From positions 2,725,001 to 2,789,000 of the forward strand of contig JAMJFZ010000596.1 of the NCBI GenBank assembly GCA_026225945.1: a DNA stretch of 64,000 nucleotides, in the 5' to 3' direction. Positions within the stretch are counted from its first letter, which is position 1. Each line of letters starts with the position of its first letter. The notes under the pieces are model-generated. The model had not been told where the DNA came from, searched no databases, and saw nothing but the letters and a program-made list of their open reading frames with translations. Shown here in pieces: positions 22,854 to 34,046 of the stretch. The translations under genes and the position numbers were made by a program. Source of the DNA: Cricetomys ansorgei (Eukaryota; Chordata; Mammalia; Rodentia; Nesomyidae).

Positions 22854-25030
22854 CCTGTGAAGCGTGCTCACTTCGTTGTTCTGACGTGACGATGCATGGT
22901 CTTTGTGCATGCTGCTACACGCTACTTTTCTTTTCCAGCCGAAAAGTCTACTGTGTGATTTTACATTCATGATTTCAGTGTGGATGACCAGGATGAAATT
23001 GTGTATCTGGAACCCAACATAATGGAACGCTTAGAAATTCATGTTCTGCACTTAATTTGGAGGGAAAATGCTTTTGTTTCCTTGTGAAAAGCCCAAATTC
23101 TTGTCCTGACCTCCGGTGATAGGGAAACTCCATGCTCTGAGCACACTGTGCCCGAGACAGAACCAAAGCAATAACGTGGTGATGCCCACCGGCCTGGAAG
23201 GAGTGGCGGCCGCCCGCCACCCAGGGCCTGTGCACTGAGAACCTTAGAACCACGGTTTGAGCATCCCCACACCTGTGTGTCTTAAGCTATAGTGTGAAAA
23301 CCCTTGGGGCTCTTACGTTTTCATTGACAAAGATTTTCCTGTCTGTAGTAGGTGAGATCAGCTACTTAGCTTTGTGAGGCAGCTTCCCGTAGAATTACAA
23401 AGACAATCTTTTGTAAGGTGATGAGGTAAAGTCACATTTCAACTCTACTTAGTATGTCTGACAGACAATAGAGCAGAAAGAGGCTCTGTGTAAGTTTCCC
23501 CTGCAGGACACGGCAGGGTTTCCTCCTCCCTGTGTGGAGAGGAGAGACTGGAGGGCCTGCTACAGTAGCCACGGTGCAGACAGGTGGCAGCGAAGCCAGA
23601 AGTCTGGCGAAGCAGAACTTTCTGGGTCTGGCTCCAGGAGCTTGGGTTAGGTGGCCTCTCCGGCTTCTTGCGTCCCAAGGCAGCACTCGGCTCAGCTGCG
23701 AGCAGCTGATGAGGAATGCTGGGGAAGGGCAGAGCCGGAGCCGCTCTGTGGCCGCTGCCCTCCAGCCGCACAGACCACTCGGGACTGACAGCCGATGCAC
23801 TGGCTTCCCAGAAGCCCCCTGTGGGTGTTTCACGCCGTGCCCTAGGGGGTTTGAAAGCTGTGCTTAAGTGACCCGTGGGGAGGTGCGGCCTGGCCGGCTC
23901 TGTCCCGCACACTGCGCTCCGGCTTCCGCCTGGCTCTGAGCACAGCAGAGCTGCGGCCGACCTGTGATTCAGAGCGGGCGGGGCACAGCCGCTCCTCAGT
24001 GCTCGCTGACTGCTACTTTAGGTTCGTGTACTGTACTCAGAACTTCCCAGTGTAACCTGACTAAGTAAAAATGGCACGTAGAGTACTTCCTAGACCCGGC
24101 TACTGCTTGTGCTTTAAGCTACAGCTCCCTTTCAGCGTGACATTTGTAGTTGAAAGCTGTGAGGATAGACGTGTGGGTGAAGCCATAGAACATATTGCTT
24201 GAAATTCTTGAGCAGGGATCTTCAAAGGGCCAGAAACCAGTGTGGCTCCCAGAGGAAGTGAGAGCCACATCTGTGTGCGCTAGGAGAGACGTTTATAAGG
24301 GGCATTGCAATAAACTCTGTCGCAGCTGTTTTCCAAGTAATGTACATACTCTTGTGGTCACGTCCAGCCTCGGAGTGGCGCCTCTGAACTCAGCCGTGTG
24401 CGTTTGGTGTCCAGTGACTTTTATATTCAGGTGTATATACGGTGCTCACTTTAGATCAGCAGTGTTGGCCATTCATGCTGCAGAGCTGTATCGGAGCCTT
24501 AGCTGTGTGTGGTTGGCGACCCTCTGGGTGCACAAATGTCTGCTGAGTGCTGTCTACCCATTTGTTGACAAGTGGATGTCTGTGCATGTGTTGTATGTCA
24601 TGGGATGTGGTCACAGAGGGAGGGAGCAGGACACCATCACACCAATAGTGGACCAAACTACTTCCTTGCTCTAACCAGTGACTTGTCCCCAACCTGTCTC
24701 CAGAAGTCACTTAGAGTTACAGTAGTGTATAAATTAAATATTGTGGGAAAAGTTAGTCTTGTATTTTTCTGTGTGTATATATATATAATTATGTACTTCT
24801 GGCAATTCTATCTGTATTTAAAGATGTGACAATCTTGACACCGATTTTAAGAATAGTCATAAGACTGAACAATGATGTCCTACCGAGTCAGAGTTGGTGT
24901 ATGCGGAGAACACAGTTGTCAGCTGATTGGTCAGTTGCCTCTAGTTCTGGCCAGCCTTTCTCCTCGTGTGAACGCTGACAGGTATGTGACAGGTGAGAGG
25001 TAATAATAAAGTGACATACTGGTGTTCAGC
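22854..25030 (+). other. Snrk: Snrk 3' untranslated region
   Basis: No open frame with coding character and no recognised transposon from the stop codon to the first canonical AATAAA followed by a GT-rich stretch (GTGTTGTTCTTCC at about 25050). The length of about 2.2 kb agrees with the known long 3' UTR of mammalian SNRK. AT-rich parts around 24720-24860 (TATATATATAATTATG) look like ordinary UTR. The cleavage site itself is inferred. Confidence 0.7.
25005..25010 (+). terminator. Snrk: Poly(A) signal AATAAA, probable Snrk 3' end
   Basis: AATAAA within GGTAATAATAAAGTGACA, about 2.15 kb after the stop codon, with a T/G-rich element 30-50 bp downstream. Confidence 0.65.
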
Positions 25031-27657
25031 AATAGAAGCCGAGTCTGTGTTGTTCTTCCTGTACAGCTCTACATGTCCAGTCCCGCACAAGGAGGTGCAG
25101 TTTGCTTCCCTTGGGCCCTGCGTTCCTACCATTTGGTGAGGCTGAAAACAGCCCTGCCAGGTGTCAGGTGACCCCAGAGCAGCCTAGTACTATCCAGAAG
25201 GGCAGCATTCTTGTAAAACCACCGGGGCAGAGGAATGCAGAGCCTCATGGCATGTCACCTGCTTCTCCTCACTGCTAAATTAGGGAATTGGGGAAATGGA
25301 AGCGGGTAGAGCTGCCACAGCGCCCACAGCCTCCCTTGTCTTCACACATGGTCTGCTCTTCCTTCAGCTAGTGTGGTCCCTGCTGCCTGGCTCGTCCTTT
25401 CTTGCAGCCATAAGCCTTTGCCTTCTCGTTGGCTGTGCCTGCGGCCTTGCAGCCCTGCAGCCCTCCTTCCTCTCGCGCTGGGGGCACCAGCTCCCTCGCC
25501 CCCCCAGCACCCCAGGCAGATGTCTTTGTTGGTCAGCAGAACCGCCACTTGCAAAGTCTGGGGAAGGATCTTAAAATGGCTTGAGAGTCACCTCGTGCAG
25601 CACAGTATTTGATGTTCCACAGCCCAGTGGGTTTATAGAACCATTCCCATAATCCATCTCCCCATCCACAGGAGGTCTTCGTTCCCCTCAGCCCTCCACT
25701 GGCCCTGAGGCAGTGTCAGGGTCCAGCCTAGGACCTATGTGAGGACTTGGTGAGCTGGGCTCTTGAGAGCTGAAAATACCCCACCTTCCAGCTCCTCTTC
25801 CTCCCTGCCTCAGAGTTAAACCAGCTCAGAACGGTACCCACCCCTCCGGGGACATATTTCAATCGCCTCTGACTGAATACCTCAGTCTCCCGAGCCCCAA
25901 ATACAAGCTCTCACTGTCCTGCTGTACTTCCCTCAACTGCAGTTTACGGAGGACGGTTTATTCTGGCCCAAGGGTGAAGTCGGCTGCAGCCGGAGGGCCC
26001 TGCGCAGGAGCTCTCAGCTGGTCGTCGCTGTAGTGTCCAGTCAGGAACCCCAGTTTGAATGCTGGTGCTCAGCTCTTTTATTTTCTGGAGATCAAGGTGG
26101 GTCTTTCAGACCTCCATGGATCTGTAGTTCCTCACAGACCTCCATAAAGGCTAAAGCTAGATACTCCGCACGGTAAGGACAGGACTGTCTCCTTGGTGGC
26201 CGTCTCAGTGCAAAATACACTCAGTCCAGCCTGTCGTTAACCGTGGTGACACTTTACACGTCCAGAGCCCGCGACTCTTCTGAGACAAGGCAGCACCTCA
26301 GCTGCGAGCTGTAAACCAGTTACTGCTTCCAGCACACAGTGGCTCAGAGTAATCTCCCCACACCCAACGAGAAGGAAGGGTCAGACCACAGGGAGACAAG
26401 CCTCCAAGTCTGGCGGCTGGAGCTCGTCATGCAATGTCTAGGCTCCAAAGGGCTCCCAGCCCTGACCATGCAGCACATACAGCTTCTGGTCCTGGGCTTC
26501 TGACCGCTAACATCCTTGGGTGTCCACTGCCTCACACAGCAGCCTTTCGGGGTCCCTGACTGCCTCAGCAGCTGTGTGGATGGTGCTGCCGTGCTCTGCT
26601 GTCGGCAGGCGTGCAGCCTGGAGCCCTCACACCACCGGCCACTGTGAGCTAAGCCTGAGCGGGGAGGGTTCACAGCATCCTGAGCTTACACTCCTTTCTG
26701 ATGAGTTTGCATTTCCAGGAGCCAGACCCTCCCATGGTGGGGTCCTTGCCCAGAGCACCAGTTTCTCCTTGGCGGGTTCATCTCAAAGCTACAGCAGTTC
26801 TGTAGTCTGCATGCTTTGTCTGAGACTTTTAAATTTGTTTGAAATCTTTTCCCCGTCAAACTAAATGTTCAGATCCTTTTCGCCTGGTTTTTGCTGATTT
26901 TCACGGTGGATGCGTATTAACTGTGGTAAGTAGTAGCCATGCCATGGTTTGACAGTAGTCCTGATATTTCCTCCATCGAACAAATCAGCCCTTTCTCCTT
27001 GAGTTCATCTGCACTCAAGCTCTTGGGAGATGGGCAGAATGACGCTGGATTCTTCCTAGAATATAATTTGAATGGCCTCCAGCCCAGTTCCCAAGAGTCC
27101 TTGTCTCTCTGGAGCTTAATGAAGGGCCTCCGCTGCCCTCGTCTCCCAGCATGCTTTTCTTCCAGGTCCCTTCCAGAATGGCCCATTGATCGCTGCTTAC
27201 AGGATTGGAGAGTTTTCCTGACCCAAAGCTCCAAACTCTCACATTCCTCCCTCAAATCAGTCCCAAAGACCTAGGAACCACACAGGTTGATCATGGCGAG
27301 GGATCTGCTTCTCAGCACTGATATTCCGTAACATTTTTTTGCTTACTTTTTGTTGCTGAAATAAAATCTCTGATAAAGACAATTTAAGAGAGGGAGTCTC
27401 GCCACCCTGCCACCCTGCCATCCAGGCATCCTGGCATCGGGAGCTTCAGACTGCAGTGACATGGCGTCCACAGTCAGAGGGCAGGGAGCAGAGGCTGGTG
27501 CTCAGCACTTAGGGCGGGTCTTCCCACCTCTCCCCAATCTACTCAGACTCCCGCACCCTAACTGCTGGCACCAGCATAACTGGATCTCTGGGCTCCTGGG
27601 GACTCTGGTTTGTCAAGATAACAGACCCCATACCCTTCCATCCCAACACTCTTCCAT

Positions 27658-30026
27658 GACTGTGTCCAGTGTATGTTGTCCTCCTGTGACTGCGAGTTGT
27701 CCCTGTGTTGTCCCCCTGTGACTGCGTCTTGTCCCTGTGTGGTCCCCCTGTGACTGTGTCTTGTTGTCCCTGTGTTGTCCCCGTGACTGTGTCTTGTCCT
27801 GTGTTGTCCTCCCGTGACTGCGTCTTGTCCCTGTGTGGTCCCCCTGTGACTGCGTCTTGTTGTCCCTGTGTTGTGCCCCTGTGACTGTGTCTTGTTGTCC
27901 CTGTGTTGTCCTCCCGTGACTGTGTCTTGTCCCTGTGTTGTCCCCCTGTGACTGCGTCTTATTGTCCCTGTGTTGTCCCCCTGTGACTGTGTCTTGTTGT
28001 CCCTGTGTTGTCCTCCTGTGACTGTGTCTTGTCCCTGTGTTGTGCCCCTGTGACTGCGTCTTCTTGTCCCTGTGTTGTCCCCCTGTGACTGCGTCTTGTT
28101 GTCCCTGTGTTGTCCTCCTGTGACTGCGACTTGTCCCTGTGTTGTCCCCCTGTGACTGTGTCTTGTTGTCCCTGTGTTGTCCCCCTGTGACTGTGTCTTC
28201 TTGTCCCTGTGTTGTCCCCCTGTGACTGCGTCTTGTCCCTGTGTTGTCCCCCTGTGACTGTGTCTTGTTGTCCCTGTGTTGTCCCCCTGTGACTGCGTCT
28301 TGTCCCTGTGTTGTCCCCCTGTGACTGTGTCTTGTTGTCCCTGTGTTGTCCCCGTGACTGTGTCTTGTCCTGTGTTGTCCTCCTGTGACTGTGTCTTCTT
28401 GTCCCTGTGTTGTCCTCCTGTGACTGTGTCTTCTTGTCCCTGTGTTGTCCCCCTGTGACTGTGTCTTGTTGTCCCTGTGTTGTCCTCCTGTGACTGTGTC
28501 TTGTTGTCCCTGTGTTGTCCCCCCGTGACTGTGTCTTGTCCCTGTGTTGTCCCCCTGTGACTGTGTCTTGTCCCTGTGTTGTCCTCCTGTGAGTGTGTCT
28601 TCTTGTCCCTGTGTTGTCCCCGTGACTGTGTCTTATCCCTGTGTTGTCCCCTGTGACTGTGTCTTGTTGTCCCTGTGTTGTCCCCTGTGACTGTGTCTTC
28701 TTGTCCCTGTGTTGTCCCCCTGTGACTGCGTCTTGTCCCTGTGTTGTCCCCCTGTGACTGCGTCTTGTCCCTGTGTTGTCCCCCTGTGACTGCGTCTTGT
28801 TGTCCCTGTGTTGTCCCCCCGTGACTGCGTCTTGTTGTCCCTGTGTTGTCCCCCTGTGACTGTCTTGTCCCTGTGTTGTGCCCGTGACTGCGTCTTCTTG
28901 TCCCTGTGTTGTCCCCCTGTGACTGTGTCTTATCCCTGTGTTGTCCTCCTGTGACTGTGTCTTCTTGTCCCTGTGTTGTCCCCGTGACTGCGTCTTATTG
29001 TCCCTGTGTGGTCCCCCTGTGACTGTGTCTTGTTGTCCCTGTGTTGTCCTCCTGTGACTGTGTCTTGTCCCTGTGTTGTCCTCCTGTGACTGTGTCTTGT
29101 TGTCCCTGTGTTGTCCTCCTGTGACTGTGTCTTGTCCCTGTGTTGTCCCCCTGTGACTGTGTCTTCTTGTCCCTGTGTTGTCCCCCTGTGACTGTGTCTT
29201 GTCCCTGTGTTGTCCCCCTGTGACTGTGTCTTCTTGTCCCTGTGTTGTCCCCCTGTGACTGTGTCTTGTCCCTGTGTTGTCCTCCTGTGACTGTGTCTTG
29301 TTGTCCCTGTGTTGTCCTCCTGTGACTGTGTCTTGTCCCTGTGTTGTCCTCCTGTGACTGTGTCTTCTTGTCCCTGTGTTGTCCACCTGTGACTGTGTCT
29401 TATCCCTGTGTTGTCCCCCTGTGACTGTGTCTTCTTGTCCCTGTGTTGTCCCCCTGTGACTGCGTCTTCTTGTCCCTGTGTTGTCCCCCTGTGACTGTGT
29501 CTTCTTGTCCCTGTGTTGTCCTCCTGTGTCTTGTCCCTGTGTTGTCCCCCTGTGACTGCGTCTTGTTGTCCCTGTGTTGTCCCCTGTGACTGCGTCTTCT
29601 TGTCCCTGTGTTGTCCCCCTGTGACTGTGTCTTCTTGTCCCTGTGTTGTCCTCCTGTGACTGTGTCTTGTTGTCCCTGTGTTGTCCTCCTGTGTCTTGTC
29701 CCTGTGTTGTCCCCCTGTGACTGCGTCTTGTTGTCCCTGTGTTGTCCCTCTGTGACTGTGTCTTCTTGTCCCTGTGTTGTCCCCCTGTGACTGCGTCTTG
29801 TTGTCCCTGTGTTGTCCTCCTGTGACTGTGTCTTGTTGTCCCCCTGTGACTGTGTCTTGTTGTCCCTGTGTTGTCCCCCTGTGACTGTGTCTTGTTGTCC
29901 CTTTGTTGTCCCCCTGTGACTGTGTCTTGTTGTCCCTGTGTTGTCCTCCTGTGACTGTGTCTTGTTGTCCCTGTGTTGTCCCCCTGTGACTGCGTCTTGT
30001 CCCTGCGTTGTCCTCCTGAGACTGTC
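27658..30026. repeat. Large minisatellite, 32-35 bp unit, about 70 copies
   Basis: Unit of the form TGTGACTGTGTCTTG, (TTG or TTC), TCCCTGTGTTGTCCCCC. The common lengths are 35 bp and, where one TTG is missing, 32 bp. Variants include CTCC or CCG for CCCC, TGCG for TGTG, and GTGTGG for GTGTTG. The plus strand has almost no A (one per unit, in GAC), so the minus strand is G/A-rich. The unit has no stop codon in any minus frame and 35 is not a multiple of 3. The frames therefore rotate and give a stop-free minus stretch of 690 codons (27959-30031), which is a product of the repeat. Confidence 0.98.
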
Positions 30027-32000
30027 CACACTCTGGTCTGTGACTCTACCTTTGCTCCTTCAAGTTTCTCTACTTGGCTCTTCTCTACTCAGAAACATAA
30101 AAGATCCTTTTAAAATAAACAGGGTTATTTTAGATTGGTCAGAAGGTTAGAGAGATGGCTCCATGGCTAAGAACACAGCTTACCTGTCCCAATTTGCCTC
30201 CTTATTGGGGACAGTGGTCTCCACGCTCAGCCCCAGTGCCCCCTTGAACAAAACTGGACAAGTCTCTTCCCAGGGCTAAGAACAGTGTTCTCCTCTCACT
30301 CTGTGGCTGAGAGTGTTCCCACACTGAAGGCAGAGAACCTGAGGACATGGTTGCCCTGCTGCTCAGGCTGCCCTTGTGTAGAGCATGAAGGCAGGCGTGG
30401 AGCCCGTCATTGATGGAATCACTGCATCAGGCACGGTCCTTAGAGGCTGCAGGGTTTGTAAACTCAGGGACCTTGCTGGCCCTCGTCCTGTGGCCTTTAG
30501 CCTTTGCTCTAGATGCTTGTTTCCTGCTGGAAGGAGGCAGGGGCTGCAGGGCTTAGGGCTGGGACATGGTGCTAGGTCGTGGGAAGAGAATCTGTGACAC
30601 GCGCTGCAGACAGTGGGCACCGTCCTGGTAGCTGGCAAAAGGTGGGTCACTCAAGTTCTGTGATCCGCCTCCTTGCTCAGACGGAGCCAGTATGAGGGGA
30701 GTGAAGGGACCTGGGTTTCTTTCAATATTGCACTTATCAAAGTTTGTTTTGAGTCTGAGATTTATGAGCTGCTAGGAAGGGGTTAACCATGTGCCACAGA
30801 CAGACAGACACAAGTGGAGAAGGGGAGAGATGGGGGACACCTGAGCTGATGCCTTCCCACCTCAGGGCCACCTGGCTGTCTGCCTCTGGACCGCCAAGTG
30901 CCCTGCAATGCCCAGCAGAGAGAGCTCCAGTGTGGGGTGTGATGGGGGTGCGCAGGAAGTGTCTGTGGCTCAGAAACATACCTGGTCATGCATGACAGGA
31001 TGCGGAAGTCTGACTGCAAAGTGACTTGGCCTGGGGCCAACCCCACTGCTAGCCAGTTCATCCGACAACCTGTGAGACTTGGTAGCAGTTGTATCCGGTT
31101 TCTGAGGGAGGCAATTTGAGTGGCATGTGGTGGGAGGAACCAGTCCTCCAAACCAGCTTAGGCGCCACAGCCTCTGGGACAGCGGGTTAGGTCTGCTTGT
31201 ATCTGGGATCCAGAGCCTGGGCACAGCCCTGACATCTGATGGAGCTTCTGGTGCAGGAACTTGGATGCTGAGGTCGCTGTCCGGAGAAGCCCTTCCCTTC
31301 TGGTGAGGCTGCGTCCAGACGGAGCTGCTTCGTGTCACGTCCTGCTGGGAAGCCTTCCAGGCAGGGCCTGTGGGACAGGCCTGTGTGGGTCTGGGGTCTT
31401 GAAGTCAAGGCTCTTTTCCCACGATGACCTGCATGATGTGCTCACACTTGACTTCCGTGCAAGCCTCTGGGCACCTGGGGAGCACTAGGCGCGGAGTCCA
31501 GAGGCGCCTGTTATTTCCCATGGTAGATCTGTCCCTTTTTTCCTTGGGCCTCAAGCACCCTGGTCTAACAAAATGGGTTGAATTTTGCATCTGGCCTTTC
31601 TAGGCCTGCTCCTGCCTGACTGTGGTAGCGACCCCCGCCTGGGTGCTGACTCCTGGTACTCCTTATCCCAGCCAGCTGGGAGCTGACATGTTGTCTGAGC
31701 CTGTTGATGGGAGCTGAGGTCCCACAGCTCTTGGTAATCGGGGTGGGCAAGAAGCTAAAAGCAGAGGGTTTTCTCCCAGGTGATCCTCAGGGACCAGGGA
31801 CAATGGCAAACTGCAGGGTCTTTCTTGGGTGTGATTCACTGTGGGGGCTGAGGGTGGCGGAGTAGGGAAGGGCCCCAGGTTCACAAGGCAATGTCATGGC
31901 TGGCATCTGAGGGCCCAGGTGAGGCCACCAATGAGGAGGCTGGGTGGTCAGTGGCTGGAACGTTAGGGAGAAATGAGGTGATGTGGGCAAGCAGGCTAGG

Positions 32001-32112
32001 AGTGGGGTTGGTGGGGTGGGGATGGGGGTGGGGCAGGATGGGGTGGGCAGGGGTAGGTTAGGAGTGGGGCTGGTGGGGCGGGGATGGGGGTGGGGGTTGG
32101 GGTGGGGGTGGC
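32001..32112 (+). repeat. G-rich low-complexity block
   Basis: Runs of 3-5 G separated by T, A or C (GGGGTTGGTGGGGTGGGGAT and similar) for about 110 bp, in two near copies with GGAGTGGGG at the start of each. Many sets of four G-runs fit the G-quadruplex pattern on the plus strand. Confidence 0.9.
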
Positions 32113-32308
32113 AGCACCTTCCCAGAAGCCTATGATAGGGACAACCCACACTGCTCTCTCACACCACAGTGTCAGCACACTACCTGCTGTGAGTCCTCGG
32201 AGCAGTAAGCAGGGCTCAGTTACAGCCTCTTACAGCCCAGCAGGCCATTTTCTTTGGTCACCAAGGAGGGCAGAAGTGGGGCATGTGGTGCAGGAAGTGC
32301 AGGCTGCG

Positions 32309-32566
32309 TTTGCACTGTCCCTCACAGTCTGGGGATCTTGGCTCAGACTGAGTTTGCACTGTCCCTCACAGTCTGGGGATCCAGGCTCAGACTGAGTTTG
32401 TACTGTCCCTCACAGTCTGGGGATCCAGGCTCAGACTGAGTTTGCACTGTCCCTCACAGTCTGGGGATCCAGGCTCAGACTGAGTTTGCACTGTCTCACA
32501 GTCTGGGGATCCAGGTTCAGACTGAGTTTGCACTGTCCCTCAGAGTCCTGGGATCCAGGCTCAGAC
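32309..32566. repeat. Tandem repeat, 44-bp unit, 6 copies
   Basis: Unit begins TTTGCACTGTCCCTCACAGT and ends GGATCCAGGCTCAGACTGAG. Copies differ by one to three bases, and the fifth has a 2-base deletion. Highly similar copies imply recent expansion. Confidence 0.95.
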
Positions 32567-33309
32567 AAGGAACCCAGAGTCACTGACTCCAACTCTGTTC
32601 CTGTGACTGCTCCCCTGGTTCAGGCTCTGTGGGGGCCAGGAGCCAGGGCCAAGGACCCCAATGAATTCTTTCCTTTCCCAGCACATCCAAGAGCCCAGAA
32701 GGGGAAGATCTTGGGGTCTCAGGGCTCAGGTCTTCTTTGGTGGCTGCCACTCACTGGCTCCTTAAAACATGAGCCTGGTTTAGAAAGTTCTGTCATGAGC
32801 CGGAAAACTGCAGCACAGCCATGGCCTAGTGTGTCCTCCCAAGTAAGCTAAGGACACAATGAGAGTCAGAGCTTCTACAAACAAGTGGCGCTGAGCCAGC
32901 TGCTGCGTCCTCTCTGGGTAAAGGGGGCAAGCAGCACAGACCACTGAGCTCCTGCTGGGGAGGCCGGGCACGGAACCTGCCATCTGACAGCTGCCAGGAG
33001 AGCTCACAGGGCCCAGCACGGCCTCGGCCCCCACCCTTACAGGCCTGGCTTCCTGGGAGGGCTGTCAAACCTGCAGTGGATGCTGTAGGTCCAGGTGGGC
33101 AGTGGACAGGAACCCTGGCAGGAACACCACTCTGCTGCAGGTTCCGGCTCATACTGGGCCTCCCTCAGGTGTCAGCAGCAGCAACACCCCTGGAGAACCT
33201 GGGCCTGGCTGTGAGTTTTGGGGCTTCACTTGACTCCCAGGACCCCATCTCACTGCATATGTCCCCACCCCTGGAGGCAGCTGGGGCATTTGCCACATCG
33301 GAGAGGAGG

Positions 33310-33793
33310 CAGAAGTCAGAGGGAGGGCTGCCTTTAATTGCTCAGTTACAAAGTGCCTGTCAACATACTGCAGTCCAGAACCAGGAAGGAGATAACAGGT
33401 GTGGGACCCCCGCACCCCCAGCATGGCTCCTGTGAATGGGTATAATGGCCACCACCCATTGAGGGGCCCTGGTGGGGTTGGAAGTGACTGGCACCTGCTG
33501 TGAATGCCATGTGGAAGGCTGGTGACTCCTTAGGGATGAAGTTCAAGGACAGCTGAAGCTCTGAAGCAAAGCAAGGCAGCTAGAGGGGTCCAGGAGAGGG
33601 GGCACCAGGGAGCCACCAAGGGCCCGGCCTCTTCCCCACAGGGCCAGACCTCGCTGGATGAGTGTGCCTGCCGCATCCCAGCCACTTCACACCACCAAGC
33701 ATCTGGCCTGAGTTCAGGCTGGTGCCCCTCCCCATGCAGGTGTGGTGCAGGTGATCCTCGGCACAGGCTGGGGACAGAGGCCAGCGCCGGGGC
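33310..33793 (-). other. Ano10: Ano10 3' untranslated region
   Basis: Follows the Ano10 stop codon on the minus strand. It contains no coding frame of note and ends near an ATTAAA signal (33333-33338). The 3' limit is inferred, and a more distal end inside the intergenic region cannot be excluded. Confidence 0.55.
33333..33338 (-). terminator. Ano10: Candidate poly(A) signal ATTAAA for Ano10
   Basis: On the minus strand, GAGCAATTAAAGGCAGCC lies about 455 bp after the stop codon. ATTAAA is the commonest variant signal. No AATAAA was seen closer to the stop. Confidence 0.45.
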
Positions 33794-33859
33794 TCAGGCG
33801 GCTTCTTTCCCATCTTCCTGGGACTCTTCCCTCAGGTTTTCTGCCACCAGCTTCATTTG
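33794..33859 (-). CDS. Ano10: Ano10 terminal coding exon
   Basis: Coding part of the last exon of anoctamin-10 (TMEM16K), an ER-resident calcium-activated lipid scramblase of ten transmembrane segments; loss causes the recessive ataxia SCAR10 in people. On the minus strand the exon starts after acceptor TGTGTTCTCTCAATAG and encodes QMKLVAENLREESQEDGKEA, then A and a TGA stop (33794-33796), 22 codons with the stop. QMKLV-ENL is the conserved cytosolic end of ANO10; the last dozen residues vary between mammals. The phase (0) fits the preceding exon at 59408-59524, which ends ALKQK, giving ALKQK-QMKLV. The exon is convergent to Snrk, as in other mammals. It is too short to be found by open-frame length, but splice site, phase and peptide agree. 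Confidence 0.92.
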   Translation of the reverse strand, partial: QMKLVAENLREESQEDGKEAA

Positions 33860-33907
33860 CTATTGAGAGAACACAGGACACCAGATGAACATGCAAACCT
33901 AAGGGGC

Positions 33908-34046
33908 GATGCAGAGGCGGGGCTGCAGACACTCGGGCCAAGAAGCAGAGGCCGATCTGCAGATACTGGGCAGAGATGGCAGAGGCGGGTCTGCAGACAC
34001 TCTGGCCAAGATGGCAGAGGTCAGTCTGCAGACACTTGGGCCAAGG
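33908..34046. repeat. Tandem repeat, about 36-39 bp unit, 4 copies
   Basis: GCAGAGGCGGGGCTGCAGAC, then ACTCGGGCCAAGA, repeated with changes (GCAGAGGCCGATCTGCAGA..., GCAGAGGCGGGTCTGCAGA..., GCAGAGGTCAGTCTGCAGA...). It starts about 50 bp upstream of the Ano10 terminal exon acceptor on the minus strand. Confidence 0.85.

Larger units (their letters stand above)
25031..33310. other. Intergenic region between convergent Snrk and Ano10
   Basis: About 8.3 kb with no recognised gene. It contains a 2.4 kb minisatellite (27658-30026), a G-rich block (32001-32112) and a 44-bp tandem repeat (32309-32566). 25940-26050 and 27340-27500 resemble pieces of dispersed rodent repeats but are too diverged to name. 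25100-25930, 26150-27330 and 30030-31990 show nothing recognisable. Confidence 0.6.

Noticed and set aside
27959..30031. 690-codon minus-strand open frame
   Set aside because: It is produced entirely by the 32-35 bp tandem unit, which has no stop in any minus frame; the same peptide cycle appears in overlapping frames.
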